Shown here piece after piece: positions 28,534-37,839 of a DNA stretch of 64,000 nt (within the stretch, counting starts at the first letter, position 1; the number at the start of each line of letters is the position of its first letter). The position numbers and the translations under genes were made by a program. Origin of the DNA: Actinospineispora eucalypti (GTDB taxonomy: Bacteria; Actinomycetota; Actinomycetes; Mycobacteriales; Pseudonocardiaceae). The stretch is taken from positions 2,294,001 through 2,358,000 of the forward strand of contig JACHMT010000001.1 of the NCBI GenBank assembly GCA_014208095.1, read 5' to 3'. The notes under the pieces are model-generated. The model did not search any database, was not told where the DNA came from, and saw only the letters and a program-made list of their open reading frames with translations.

Positions 28534-28992
28534 TTACGTGAGAACTATCTTTCCGTCAGCAACTCGCACCGGCCGACTTGGCAGCGCCCTCGGGGCCGGC
28601 CCCCGCTCCACCGAGCCATCCAGGCGGTACCGACTGCCGTGGCACGGGCAGTTGATCGAGCCCGCGACCACCTCGGTGACGTTGCAGCCGGTGTGGGTGC
28701 AGACGCTGGAGAACCCCAGGAAGCGGCCCGGCTCCGGCTGGGTCACCACCACCTCGAGCGAGTCGAAGATCCGTCCCCCGCCGACGGGGACGTCCGCCGC
28801 CGCGCCCAGCACGGTGCCGGCGGACCCCGGGCCGCCACCCCCACCGGTATCGCCGCCGGTCGGCCGATCCGCACGCGGCGACTCGGCGCAGCCGCCCACT
28901 GCGGCCACGACCCCGGCCACGCCGAGCCCGCAACCGGCCAGCAGCAGCCGCCGGTTCGGCGCCCGGTGCGTGTCGTCTTCCTCGGCTACCAA
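28534..28992 (-). CDS. Rieske [2Fe-2S] lipoprotein
   Basis: 152 residues. The N-terminus RRLLLAGCGLGVAGVVAAVGG-C combines a twin-arginine-like start with a lipobox, so export folded and anchoring outside the membrane is likely. The Rieske motifs are complete: C98-T-H100...C103 and C115-P-C117-H118, which supply two Cys and two His ligands and the stabilising disulfide. A Gly-rich linker (~46-58) joins anchor and domain. No cytochrome b is nearby, so it is a stand-alone electron carrier; partner unknown. Confidence 0.92.
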   Translation of the reverse strand: MVAEEDDTHRAPNRRLLLAGCGLGVAGVVAAVGGCAESPRADRPTGGDTGGGGGPGSAGTVLGAAADVPVGGGRIFDSLEVVVTQPEPGRFLGFSSVCTHTGCNVTEVVAGSINCPCHGSRYRLDGSVERGPAPRALPSRPVRVADGKIVLT

Positions 28993-29041
28993 AATGCCTC
29001 CCGTATCACGGTGTCACGGCGCCGGCCGGTGTCCGGCGAGA

Positions 29042-29719
29042 CTAGAGCAGGGACATCCAGTACAGCCAGAACCGGTTCAGGATGAGGCCGAGGATCGCCA
29101 GGAACCAGACCAGCAGGATCACCGAGTGGAACTCGGCGAGGGCGGCCCCGACCTTGCTCCGGCTCCGGGTGAGGTTGTGCTGGGTGGTGTACCAGAAGAT
29201 CGGGATGGTGACCGCCCACACGACCATGCAGTAGGGGCACAGCGCGCCGATCCGGTACAGGCTGGCGTAGATCAGCCAGTGCACGAACAGCACGCCGAAG
29301 GTGGCGCCCAGCTGCAGGCCCAGCCACATCCACCGGGGTGCCTCGAACCCGGCCAGGAGGACCACGCCGAGGGTCACCACCACCGCGAACGCGGCCACGC
29401 CGATGATCGGGTTGGGGAAGCCGAAGGCGGCGGCCTGCGGGCTGTCCATCACCGAGCCGCAGGAGACGATCGGGTTCAGGCTGCAGGACGGCACGTACCC
29501 GGGGTCGCGCAGCTTGGCGATCTTCTCCAGCAGCAGCGCGAAGGCCGCCACGAAGCCGATGCCGCCGCCGACCACGTACAGCCAGGCGAGTTTCCGGACG
29601 CCGGGCCGGGCCGGGTTCGGGGGCGCCTCGCCGGCGCTGCCGTCCCGCATGCGGCTAACTGGCCGCATGCTCGGCGAGTGCGTCTCGGTCTCGGCCTCGG
29701 TGTCGGGTCGGGTGTACAC
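29042..29719 (-). CDS. Vitamin K epoxide reductase (VKOR) family protein
   Basis: 225 residues from GTG 29719, two bases after the upstream stop. Five hydrophobic helices; loop cysteines in VPSCSLNPIVSCGSVMDSPQA, and the active CPYC in GALCPYCMVVW at the end of a helix. In actinobacteria VKOR reoxidises DsbA-type thioredoxins and passes electrons to menaquinone. The gene is directly coupled to a DsbA-like one (29722), so the two form a disulfide-forming system. Confidence 0.93.
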   Translation of the reverse strand: MYTRPDTEAETETHSPSMRPVSRMRDGSAGEAPPNPARPGVRKLAWLYVVGGGIGFVAAFALLLEKIAKLRDPGYVPSCSLNPIVSCGSVMDSPQAAAFGFPNPIIGVAAFAVVVTLGVVLLAGFEAPRWMWLGLQLGATFGVLFVHWLIYASLYRIGALCPYCMVVWAVTIPIFWYTTQHNLTRSRSKVGAALAEFHSVILLVWFLAILGLILNRFWLYWMSLL

Positions 29720-29721
29720 GG

Positions 29722-30381
29722 TCAGCCTCCGTCGGCGAGGGCGCCGTCGATGGCGGCCCGCAGGTCGTTGATGTCGTTGGGCCGCAGCTGGGTGCCGTTC
29801 ACGAAGAAACTCGGGGTGCCGGTCACGCCGAGGGCCATGCCGTCGTCGCGGTCGGACCTGATCCGGGCCAGGGTGGCCGGGTCGGCGACGGCCCGGTCGT
29901 AGGCGGCCAGGTCGAGGCCGAGGTCGCGGGCGAAGTCGCGGAACAGCCCGGCCTTGGACTCGCGCTGCTCGCCCCAGGTGGTCTGGGTCTGGTACATCCG
30001 GCGGTACATCGCCTCGAGCTGTCCCTGGCGCGCGGCGGCCTCCACCGCGAGCGCCGCGTTCTCCGCGTTGGTGTGGCTCGGGATGGGGAAGTAGCGGAGC
30101 ACGAAGGTCACCCGGCCCCGGTAGGCCTCGCGGAGCTCCTCGACCGCCGGGAACGCCGCCCGGCAGGCCTCGCACTCGAAGTCCAGGAACTCCACGAAGG
30201 TGACCCGGCCGTCCGGCGCGGTGGACAGCCGGTGGCTGTCCGGCCGGACCAGGGCCGACGGGTCGGCGGCTCCGGGCGGCGCCGGCTCGGGTGAGCTCGA
30301 GCCGGACAGGGTGACCGCGCCGACCACCGCGAGAACGGCGGCGACGGCGAGCCCGATGGTCAGGACGAGATTTCTGCTCAT
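29722..30381 (-). CDS. DsbA-like membrane-anchored thioredoxin
   Basis: 219 residues from ATG 30381; the longer frame adds 25 non-hydrophobic residues. N-terminal TM anchor (NLVLTIGLAVAAVLAVVGAV), then a thioredoxin fold with active site C-E-A-C in FLDFECEACRAAFP, an inserted helical part, and cis-Pro loop GVTGTPSFFVNG. It introduces disulfides into exported proteins and is reoxidised by the neighbouring VKOR. Confidence 0.93.
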   Translation of the reverse strand: MSRNLVLTIGLAVAAVLAVVGAVTLSGSSSPEPAPPGAADPSALVRPDSHRLSTAPDGRVTFVEFLDFECEACRAAFPAVEELREAYRGRVTFVLRYFPIPSHTNAENAALAVEAAARQGQLEAMYRRMYQTQTTWGEQRESKAGLFRDFARDLGLDLAAYDRAVADPATLARIRSDRDDGMALGVTGTPSFFVNGTQLRPNDINDLRAAIDGALADGG

Positions 30382-30475
30382 GAGTATCGGTTTCTCCCAG
30401 CTGGGGATCGGACGGGTCGGGACACGACGGAACCGCCGGGGGCCGGCACGGGCCACCCGGCGGGTCGGGTCCCGC

Positions 30476-30853
30476 TCAGGTCCGGGAGATACTCAGCGAG
30501 GTCAACAGGTCACGCCCGGCCGGTTCCGGCGGCGGGTGGGCGCGGACGTACACCGCCGCGCCGGTGGGCGCCCCGAGTAGCGGGGCGGCGCCGACGGCGC
30601 TCACCGCGCCCAACGGCCCGTCGGTCGGCGACCCGGTGGCGTCGGCCCGTTGCCGGACGCCGACCGTGGCCAGCTCGGAGAGGCAGCTCAGGCCGGGGCC
30701 GGGGCCGTGGGGACAGCTGGAGTCGGACGGCCGGGCGACCGGAACCGTCACGTCCGGGGACGGCGTCGCGCACGGCGCGGCGAAGGCGAGCGTCACCAGC
30801 GCGAGCAGCGCGACAACCGCCCAGCGAACCGCCCTACGGCGGTCGACCCCCAT
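30476..30853 (-). CDS. Small exported hypothetical protein
   Basis: 125 residues from ATG 30853 (GTG 30880 would add nine). A basic start (MGVDRRRAVRW) and hydrophobic core (AVVALLALVTLAFAAP) look like a signal or anchor; the rest is Pro/Ser/Gly-rich with three cysteines (PCATP, SSCPHG, LSCLSE) and no recognised domain. It lies 94 nt upstream of the DsbA-like gene on the same strand. The cysteines could make it a substrate of the disulfide system (inference). Confidence 0.55.
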   Translation of the reverse strand: MGVDRRRAVRWAVVALLALVTLAFAAPCATPSPDVTVPVARPSDSSCPHGPGPGLSCLSELATVGVRQRADATGSPTDGPLGAVSAVGAAPLLGAPTGAAVYVRAHPPPEPAGRDLLTSLSISRT

Positions 30854-30901
30854 CAGCGTGGCGTCCACAGTGACCGCCACGCTAGCAGGCCGGGCCGCCC
30901 C

Positions 30902-31954
30902 CTAGTCCGGGATGCCGATGGGGCGTTCCTTGCGGCGGCGCTGCTGGGCGATCACCGCGGCCACCAGCAGGGTGCCCTGGGCGACGTTCTGCCAGAACGT
31001 GTTGATGTTCAGCACGTTCATCCCGTTCTCCAGGAAGCCGAGCAGCACGATGGCCAGCACCGCGCCGAGCACGCCGCCCCGCCCGCCGCGCAGCGACGCC
31101 CCGCCCAGCGCGGCCACGGTGACCGCCTTCAGCTCCAGGCCGTCCACCGAGCCGGTCTGCTGGCCGAAGCCCTGCCGGGCCATCAGGATCACCCCGGCGA
31201 TGGCTGCCACGAAGCCCACCACCAGGTACACCGCGAGCACGTAGCGGTTGATGTTCACGCCGGCCAGCCGGGCCGCCGTGGGGTTGCCGCCGATGGCGTA
31301 GAGGTTGCGCCCGATGTCGGTGAACAGCAGCAGGAAAGCCAGCGCCAGGGCGACAAGCACCAGCACGAACAGCTGGGTGGGCAGGCCGAGCACGCTGCCC
31401 CGCTGGATGAAGATGAAGATCGCGTTGGAGGAGAACCCGCTGCCGATCGCGCCGCCGTTGGAGAGCACCTGGCCGATGCCCTTGAACGCGGCCAGAGTGG
31501 CCAGCGTGGCGATGAACGGGTTCACCCGGCCGTAGATGATCAGCACGCCGTTGATCAGGCCGCAGAGCAGGCCGACGGCCAGTGCGCCCAGGACGGCCAG
31601 TGCGCCGTTCTGCCCGGTGTGGGTCCAGATCAGCGCGCCGACCACCGAGGTCAGCCCCACCGTGGAGCCGACCGAGATGTCCAGCCCGCCGACGATGATC
31701 ACCAGCAGCTGCACCAAGCCGGTGAGGCCGAGCAGGATGATCGTCCCGGTGACCGCCACGCTGAGGTTGTTCCAGGTCAGGAACGCCGGCTGGCGGGAGG
31801 TGACGAAGGCGGCGATGAGGATGATCACCGCGAGCAGGATCAGGTTCTGCACCCGGTCCGCGCGGGTGAGCACGCCCAGCGCCCTGGCCACCGACGACCG
31901 GCGGTCCGGCGCCTCCGGGGAGCCCGTGGACGGCTCGGTCTGCGTGCTGGTCAC
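30902..31954 (-). CDS. Sugar ABC transporter permease (RbsC-like)
   Basis: 350 residues with ~10 hydrophobic helices, including TVAALGGASLRGGRGGVLGA, the coupling-loop signature of the RbsC/AraH/MglC family, and ISVGSTVGLTSVVGAL. GTG start overlaps the ATPase stop (GTGA). Membrane part of a carbohydrate importer with the next two genes; it ends 21 nt from the redox-cluster gene start. Confidence 0.92.
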   Translation of the reverse strand: MTSTQTEPSTGSPEAPDRRSSVARALGVLTRADRVQNLILLAVIILIAAFVTSRQPAFLTWNNLSVAVTGTIILLGLTGLVQLLVIIVGGLDISVGSTVGLTSVVGALIWTHTGQNGALAVLGALAVGLLCGLINGVLIIYGRVNPFIATLATLAAFKGIGQVLSNGGAIGSGFSSNAIFIFIQRGSVLGLPTQLFVLVLVALALAFLLLFTDIGRNLYAIGGNPTAARLAGVNINRYVLAVYLVVGFVAAIAGVILMARQGFGQQTGSVDGLELKAVTVAALGGASLRGGRGGVLGAVLAIVLLGFLENGMNVLNINTFWQNVAQGTLLVAAVIAQQRRRKERPIGIPD

Positions 31955-33498
31955 TGCTTACCCCCGTCAGCCATGCCGACCACCAGGTCGGAGAGGTCGT
32001 CGGCCATGGCGAGCGCGAGGATGCCCTCCTCCGTCGCCTCCTTGCGGGCCAGTTCGCCGGTGATCCGGCCGTTCTGCATGACGATCACCCGGTCGGCCAG
32101 CCCGAGCACCTCGGGCAGCTCGGAGGAGACCATCAGGATGGCGATGCCGCTCGCGGCCAGCTCGTGGATGATCGCGTAGATCTCCGACTTGGCGCCGACG
32201 TCCACGCCCCGGGTCGGCTCGTCCAGGATCAGCAGCGCCGGGTTGCGCGCCAGCCAGCGGGCCAGCACCACCTTCTGCTGGTTCCCGCCGGACAGCCCGG
32301 CCACGGCGAACTCCATGTTCGGCGTGCGCACCCGCAGCCGGTCCAGATACTTCGCCACGGTCTCCTTCTCCAGGCGCCGGTTGACCACCCGGAACCGGCG
32401 CAACTGGTCGTAGATCGCCGCCGCGATGTTGTCCCGCACGCTGCGCTGCAGGAACAGCGCCTCCGCCTTGCGTTCCTCCGGGGCCAGCCCGATGCCGGCC
32501 CGGACCGCGTCCCCCGGTGAGTTGAACCGCCGCGTTTCGCCGAGGAACTCGACCGTGCCGCCGGTCACCGGCTCCGCCCCGACCAGGGCCTTGACCAGCT
32601 CGGAACGGCCCGCGCCGACCAATCCGGCCAGCGCCACGATCTCCCCGGCGCGCACCTGGAAGGTCACGTCCTCGACGTCCGCCGAACTCAGCCCGCGCAC
32701 GTCCAGCACCACGTCGCCGGGGGTCGGGCGGGGCAGCTCGTCGTGGTACAGGCTGGACAGGTCCCGCCCGACCATCATCCGGATCAGCTCGCCCTCGGTC
32801 AGTTCAGTGACGGGCCGAGTGCCCACCGAGGCGCCGTCGCGCAGCACCGCGACCCGGTCGGCCAGCGCGAACACCTCCTTCATCCGGTGGCTGACGTAGA
32901 TCACCGCGACGCCGTCCGCCCGCAGCCGCCGGATCAGGTCGAACAGCAGGTCGACCTCGTTGTCCGACAGCGAGGAGGTGGGCTCGTCGAACGCGAGCAC
33001 CCTCGGCTCGTCGGTGAGCGCGCGCAGGATCTCCACCAGCTGGCGCTGCGCCGGGGTGAGCCGCGAGCCGAGCGTCTCCGGGTGCAGCACCTGGGCGAAC
33101 CCGTGCCGGCGGATCAGCTCGCCGGCCCGCTCGACCAGTTCGCCCCGGCGGAACAGCCTGCGCCGGGAAGGCAGTGCGCCGACGAAGATGTTCTCCGCGA
33201 CGCTCACGTGCGGGATGATCTCCGGCTCCTGGGCGACCACCCGCACGCCGGCCGCGCGGGACGACGTCGGGTCGGTGAACCGCACCGGCTCGCCGTCCAG
33301 CTCGATGTCGCCCTCGTCCGGCGCCAGCGCACCGATCAGGACCTTGAGCAGGGTGGACTTGCCGGCGCCGTTCTCACCCATCAGCGCGGTCACCTCACCC
33401 GAGGCGAACTCCACGCTCACCTCGCGCAGCGCCCGGACCGGGCCGAAGCGCTTACTGACCGCGGTCATCCGGAGGGCGACCTGGACGTCCTCGGTCAT
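31951..33498 (-). CDS. Sugar ABC transporter ATPase (RbsA-like, tandem domains)
   Basis: 515 residues, two fused nucleotide-binding domains. N-terminal half: Walker A GENGAGKSTLLK, signature LTPAQRQLVEI, Walker B VLAFDEPTSSL. C-terminal half: degenerate Walker A (GLVGAGRSELVKAL), signature LSGGNQQKVVLARWL, Walker B LLILDEPTRGVDVG. This asymmetry is normal for monosaccharide importers. ATG 33498, 4 nt after the binding-protein stop. Confidence 0.95.
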   Translation of the reverse strand: MTEDVQVALRMTAVSKRFGPVRALREVSVEFASGEVTALMGENGAGKSTLLKVLIGALAPDEGDIELDGEPVRFTDPTSSRAAGVRVVAQEPEIIPHVSVAENIFVGALPSRRRLFRRGELVERAGELIRRHGFAQVLHPETLGSRLTPAQRQLVEILRALTDEPRVLAFDEPTSSLSDNEVDLLFDLIRRLRADGVAVIYVSHRMKEVFALADRVAVLRDGASVGTRPVTELTEGELIRMMVGRDLSSLYHDELPRPTPGDVVLDVRGLSSADVEDVTFQVRAGEIVALAGLVGAGRSELVKALVGAEPVTGGTVEFLGETRRFNSPGDAVRAGIGLAPEERKAEALFLQRSVRDNIAAAIYDQLRRFRVVNRRLEKETVAKYLDRLRVRTPNMEFAVAGLSGGNQQKVVLARWLARNPALLILDEPTRGVDVGAKSEIYAIIHELAASGIAILMVSSELPEVLGLADRVIVMQNGRITGELARKEATEEGILALAMADDLSDLVVGMADGGKQ

Positions 33499-33502
33499 CG
33501 GC

Positions 33503-34534
33503 TCAGGTGCACTTCAGCGAGGTTCCGCCGACCGTGCCCGCGTCCACGATCTGCGTCCTGGCGATGGTCTTGGGCGGCAGCGGGGTGCCGCCCCGCAGCG
33601 AGTTGACCAGCGCGCGCACCGCGTCCCCGCCCACGTCGTGGCCGTCGATGTACAGCGCGGCCAGGTAGCCGTCCGGCGCCGAGCCGGGCTGCCAGGACTT
33701 GCAGGCGATGTAGCCGCCCAGCCCCACGCCGACGATGTTGTCCGCCGCCACCTTGGCGTTGGCCAGCGCCTGCAGCACACCGGACACGTTCTCGTCGTTG
33801 CAGCCCATGACCACCCAGTGCTTGATGTCCGGGTTGCCGGTGATCACGCCGGAGGCGGTGCTCTGGGCGCCGTTCACGCTGTTGTCGGTGCCGACCTCGA
33901 TGGCCTTGCCCTGGCCGCCGCCCGCCGTGTAGCGCTCCTTCTCCCCGCGAACCCGGTCGGCGCACACCGACAGGTCCTGCTTGTAGGCGTAGAGCACGCC
34001 GGTCTCGGCCGGGCTCCAGCCCTTGCCGGTGACCCGCTTCGCCGCCTCGGTGCCCACCTTGGAGCCCATGTCGTAGCCGTCGAACCCGACGAACGGGATC
34101 TCCGCCCCGGTCCCGTCCTTGATCGAGTCGTCGGAGGCGACGAGGGGGATGCCGGCCGCGTTCGCTGTGTTCACTACCTGGGGGCCGATCTTCTGGTCCG
34201 GCACCACGATGGCGATGCCGTTCACCTTCTGGGCCACCGCCGAGTCGGTCTCGGTGACCGCCTTGTTCGCGTCCTGGCCCAGGTTCACCACCTTCACGTT
34301 GACCGAGGCGCCCGGCTTGGAGAGCTCCTGTGCGGCCGTGCGCGCGCCGGCCGCCTGGTCGATGAAGTACTGCTGGTCGCCCTGCTTCTGCAGGTAGGCG
34401 ATGGTGATGTCGCCGGTGACCGGGCCCGAGCTGGACGCGCCGGAGGAGGTCTGCTGCCCGCTGGAACACCCCACCAGCATCAGCACCGCGGCGCCTAGTG
34501 CACCTACGTTCAGCAATGTTCGGTTCTGACGCAT
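33503..34534 (-). CDS. Sugar-binding lipoprotein of the ABC importer
   Basis: 343 residues from ATG 34534 with AAAGGAG 6 nt upstream. Signal and lipobox LMLVGC, then a type I periplasmic-binding fold: ITIAYLQKQGDQQYF, VNGIAIVVPDQKIGP, IPLVASDDSIKD, VMGCNDENVSGVLQAL, GVGLGGYIACKSWQ. The last two segments resemble arabinose-binding AraF more than ribose-binding RbsB. With deoR-galT-galK divergent, galactose or arabinose is the likely ligand (inference). First gene of the transport operon. Confidence 0.9.
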   Translation of the reverse strand: MRQNRTLLNVGALGAAVLMLVGCSSGQQTSSGASSSGPVTGDITIAYLQKQGDQQYFIDQAAGARTAAQELSKPGASVNVKVVNLGQDANKAVTETDSAVAQKVNGIAIVVPDQKIGPQVVNTANAAGIPLVASDDSIKDGTGAEIPFVGFDGYDMGSKVGTEAAKRVTGKGWSPAETGVLYAYKQDLSVCADRVRGEKERYTAGGGQGKAIEVGTDNSVNGAQSTASGVITGNPDIKHWVVMGCNDENVSGVLQALANAKVAADNIVGVGLGGYIACKSWQPGSAPDGYLAALYIDGHDVGGDAVRALVNSLRGGTPLPPKTIARTQIVDAGTVGGTSLKCT

Positions 34535-34589
34535 CACGACTCCTTTGCCGCGTCCCCTCATGGCCCGTTGGGGTGAAAGCATCACGGAA

Positions 34590-34680
34590 GACGGTGAATG
34601 AGTCAACATTTCCGCACAGTTTTCCTAGTCGTATCTTGTTCGGACGCGTTGACTTTCCAAAAGTGCCCGGACATGATGGC
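34590..34680. promoter_or_regulatory. Divergent promoter region between transporter and deoR-gal operon
   Basis: Two TTGACT hexamers in opposite orientation form a 7-nt inverted repeat (AGTCAAC near 34602 and GTTGACT near 34648). Rightward: TTGACT 34649-34654, 17-nt spacer, CATGAT 34672-34677, fitting a housekeeping promoter for deoR. Leftward: TTGACT with GATGCT 17 nt on. DeoR family repressors could bind between them. Composition is AT-richer than the genes. Confidence 0.5.
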
Positions 34681-34710
34681 CGGCATGAGCGCAGCCGGGT
34701 GGGTCCTCTG

Positions 34711-35487
34711 ATGCTGGCCAGGCAGCGGCAGCAGCTGATCCTGGACGAGGTGGGGAGGACCGGCGCGGTCAAGGTCGCCGACCTCGTCGCCGAGCTGGGC
34801 GTCTCGGACATGACGATCCGCCGCGACATCAGCGAGCTGGCCGGCCGGGGCCTGGTGGACCGGGTGCACGGCGGCGCGGCGCTGCCCCGCATGGCCAGCT
34901 CCCATGAGCCGGAGTTCGCGACCAAGGCCACCCAGCAGGTGGCCGCGAAGAGCGCGATCGCCCGGACGGCCGCCGCACTGGTCCGGCCGGGCAGCTCGGT
35001 GGGCATCTCGGGCGGCAGCACCACCCGGCTGGTCGCCACCGAGCTGCTGGACGTGCCGGACCTGACCGTGGTCACCAACTCGCTGCCGGTGGCCGACGAG
35101 CTCTACCGCAACCGGCGGGTGGAGCAGAACGTGCTGCTCACCGGGGGCATGCGCACCCCCTCGGACGCGCTCGGCGGCCCGCTCGCGGTGGCCGCGCTGC
35201 GGGGCATCCACCTGGACCTGCTGGTCCTGGGCGTACACGGCATCGACGTGCGCGCCGGCCTCACCTGTCCGAACCTGTTGGAAACGCAGACCAACCGGGC
35301 GCTGATCGAGTCCTCCCGCCGGATCATCGTGGCCGCCGACCACACCAAGTGGGGCGTGGTCGGCCTGCAGACCATCGCCCAGCTCACCGAGGTGGACGTG
35401 CTGATCACCGACGACGGCCTGGACAAGGCGGCCCGCGACCAGCTGTCCGAGCTGGTCGGCGAGCTGGTCATCGCGGAGGGTTCGTGA
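34711..35487 (+). CDS. DeoR-family regulator of the galactose locus
   Basis: 258 residues from ATG 34711. N-terminal helix-turn-helix (RQQLILDEVGRTGAVKVADL, SDMTIRRDISELAGRGLVDRVHGG), then the sugar-phosphate-binding DeoRC domain with VGISGGSTTRLVA, VVTNSLPVADEL, GGMRT and ADHTKWG. Its stop overlaps the galT start (GTGA), so it is the first gene of the gal operon and faces the sugar ABC transporter, which it probably also controls. Confidence 0.93.
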   Translation: MLARQRQQLILDEVGRTGAVKVADLVAELGVSDMTIRRDISELAGRGLVDRVHGGAALPRMASSHEPEFATKATQQVAAKSAIARTAAALVRPGSSVGISGGSTTRLVATELLDVPDLTVVTNSLPVADELYRNRRVEQNVLLTGGMRTPSDALGGPLAVAALRGIHLDLLVLGVHGIDVRAGLTCPNLLETQTNRALIESSRRIIVAADHTKWGVVGLQTIAQLTEVDVLITDDGLDKAARDQLSELVGELVIAEGS

Positions 35488-36569
35488 CCGCCCGAGTGGA
35501 CCCGACGGTGGCTCAGGTGCGCAAAACGTCGACCCGACTCTCGGACGGCCGGGAGCTGATCTATTTTGATGACCGGGAGCCCTACCTGTCCGGCACCGCC
35601 TCCCGGGTGGTGCCGGACACCCGGGCTCTCGAGCCTCAGCACGTCACCAGCGAGCCCCGGCTGGACGTGCTCACCGGGGAGTACGTGGCGATCGCCGCGC
35701 ACCGGATGAACCGCACCTACCGCCCGTCGGCCAGCGAGAACCCGTTGGCGCCCAGCCGGCCGGGCGAGCCGCCGACCGAGATCCCCGCGCCGGACTACGA
35801 CGTGGTGGTGTTCGAGAACCGGTTCCCCAGCTTCGCCGGCGGCAACGGCCGCTGCGAGGTTGTGTGCTTCACCAGCGACCCCCGGGCCAGCTTCGCCGAC
35901 CTGTCCGAGCGGCGGGCGCGGACGGTGATCGAGGCCTGGGCGGACCGCACCGCCGAGCTGTCGGCGCTGCCGAACACCCGGCAGGTGGCCTGCTTCGAGA
36001 ACCGGGGCGAGGAGATCGGCGCGACGCTGCCGCACCCGCACGGCCAGATCTTCGCCTACCCGTTCCTGCCGTCCCGCACCCAGGCCGTGGTCCGGCGGTC
36101 TCGGGAACACTTCGAGTCCACCGGCCGCTCGCTGTTGGCCGACGTGCTCGCCGAGGAGCTGGCCGAGGGGGAGCGGGTGGTCTGGCGGGGCGAGGGGTGG
36201 AGCGCCTACGTGCCGCGCGCGGCGAAGTGGCCGCTGGAGCTGTTCCTGGCGCCGCACCGGGACGTGCCCGACCTGGCCGCGCTCTCCGACGGCGAGCGGG
36301 CCGAGCTGGCCGCCGGCTACCTGGAGCTGCTGCGCCGGGTGGACCGGTTTTTTCCCGGGGTGGCGCGGGTTCCGTACATCGCGGCGTGGCACCAGGCACC
36401 GGTCGGACCGGACCGCCGGTTCGGCCGGCTGCACCTGCAGCTGTTCTCGCTGATGCGCGCGCCGGGGCGGATGAAGTACCTGGCCGGCTCGGAGTCCGCG
36501 TTCGGGGCCTGGATCAATGACACCACCCCGGAGGCCATCGCGGAGCGACTCCGCACGGTAGCGTCGTGA
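35484..36569 (+). CDS. galT: Galactose-1-phosphate uridylyltransferase
   Basis: 361 residues from GTG 35484. Leloir-pathway enzyme swapping UMP between UDP-glucose and galactose-1-phosphate. The active site is H184-P-H186-G-Q in TLPHPHGQIFAYP, H186 being the nucleotidylated residue by family analogy. Other motifs: RLDVLTGEYVAIAAHR, FENRFPSF and a late HxQ (RLHLQLFSLMRAPGRMKYLAG). Coupled to deoR and galK by 4-nt overlaps. Confidence 0.96.
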   Translation: MTARVDPTVAQVRKTSTRLSDGRELIYFDDREPYLSGTASRVVPDTRALEPQHVTSEPRLDVLTGEYVAIAAHRMNRTYRPSASENPLAPSRPGEPPTEIPAPDYDVVVFENRFPSFAGGNGRCEVVCFTSDPRASFADLSERRARTVIEAWADRTAELSALPNTRQVACFENRGEEIGATLPHPHGQIFAYPFLPSRTQAVVRRSREHFESTGRSLLADVLAEELAEGERVVWRGEGWSAYVPRAAKWPLELFLAPHRDVPDLAALSDGERAELAAGYLELLRRVDRFFPGVARVPYIAAWHQAPVGPDRRFGRLHLQLFSLMRAPGRMKYLAGSESAFGAWINDTTPEAIAERLRTVAS

Positions 36570-37810
36570 CCTTCCTGGAGGGAGGGCCGGCTTTGGCGGA
36601 GATCCACTGGCATCCGCCGTCCTCGCCGGAGTCGGCGGCGCGGGCCGAGGCGCTGTTCGCCTCGTCGTTCGACGGGGCGCCGGCCGGCGTGTGGTCGGCC
36701 CCCGGCCGGGCCAACCTGATCGGTGAGCACGTCGACTACGTGGGCGGCATCTGCCTGCCCCTGGCGCTGCCCCAGCGCACCTGGCTGGCCGTGCGGCCGC
36801 GCACCGACGGGCTGTTGCGCCTGGTCTCCGGGCAGTGCCCCGAGGTGTGGCAGGGCGCGGTGCGCGCGGTGCGGCCGGGCCACCCGCGCGGCTGGCCGGC
36901 CTACCTGGCCGGGGTGGTGTGGGCGCTCATCTCCGAGGGGCTGCTGCCGGCCGGCTTCGGCGGGGTGGATGTGGCGGTGCACTCCGACGTGCCGCTCGGC
37001 GCCGGACTTTCCAGCTCGGCGGCGTTGGAGTGCGCGCTCGCGGTGGCGCTGGCCGAGCTGTTCGGCTCCGGTTCTTCGCTGGATACAGCGGGCCGCTCCG
37101 CGCTGGTCAAGGCCTGCATACGCGCGGAGAACGAGATCGCGCTGGCCGCCACCGGCGGCATGGACCAGACCGTCGCGCTGCATGCCCGCACCGGCCACTG
37201 CCTGCGGCTGGACTGCGACAGCGGCGCGGTCGACCCGCTTCCGCTGCCGCTGGATGCGAACGGCCTGGTGCTGCTAGTGATCAACACGAACGCCCCGCAC
37301 CGGCTGGTGGACGGCCAGTACCGGGCCCGCCGGGTGGTGGTGGAACGGGCCGCCCGGTTGCTGCGCGTGCCCACGCTGCGCCGGATCTCCTCGGTGCAGG
37401 ACGCGGTCGGCCGGTTGGCCGCGCTCGGCGAGGACGACCCGGAGCTGCTGCGCCGCGTGCGGCACGCCATCTCCGAGACCGCCCGCGCCGGCGCGGCCGC
37501 CCGGCTACTGGTCGAGGGCCGGCTGGCCGAGCTGGGACCGCTGCTGGACGCCTCACACACCTCCCTGCGGGAGGACTACGAGGTGTCCAGCCTGGAGCTG
37601 GACAACGTGGTGGACGCGGCCAAGGAGGCCGGCGCCCTCGGTGCCCGGATGGTGGGCGGCGGCTTCGGCGGTTCCGCCCTGGCCCTGGTGGAGACCGCGG
37701 CCGTGCCGGCGGTCACCGAAGCGGTCCTGGCCGCCACCGAAGCCAAGGCCCTCCCCACCCCCACCTTCCTGCACGCCCTCCCCGGCCCGTCGGCCGCCCG
37801 GTGGTCCTGA
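36566..37810 (+). CDS. galK: Galactokinase
   Basis: 414 residues from GTG 36566 overlapping the galT stop. An in-frame TTG at 36593 has the better site (GGAGGGAGGG 6 nt upstream) and would give 405 residues. GHMP kinase: sugar-binding SAPGRANLIGEHVDYVGG, phosphate loop PLGAGLSSSAALE, and the third motif GARMVGGGFGGSALAL. Phosphorylates galactose at C1 as the step before GalT. Confidence 0.96.
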   Translation: MTFLEGGPALAEIHWHPPSSPESAARAEALFASSFDGAPAGVWSAPGRANLIGEHVDYVGGICLPLALPQRTWLAVRPRTDGLLRLVSGQCPEVWQGAVRAVRPGHPRGWPAYLAGVVWALISEGLLPAGFGGVDVAVHSDVPLGAGLSSSAALECALAVALAELFGSGSSLDTAGRSALVKACIRAENEIALAATGGMDQTVALHARTGHCLRLDCDSGAVDPLPLPLDANGLVLLVINTNAPHRLVDGQYRARRVVVERAARLLRVPTLRRISSVQDAVGRLAALGEDDPELLRRVRHAISETARAGAAARLLVEGRLAELGPLLDASHTSLREDYEVSSLELDNVVDAAKEAGALGARMVGGGFGGSALALVETAAVPAVTEAVLAATEAKALPTPTFLHALPGPSAARWS

Positions 37811-37839
37811 CGGGTTGGGCAGGTTGCCGGCACACACCG

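Noticed and set aside
28534..28992. Subunit of a cytochrome bc1 complex
   Set aside because: No cytochrome b or c1 genes are adjacent and the protein is a short lipoprotein rather than the three-TM actinobacterial QcrA.
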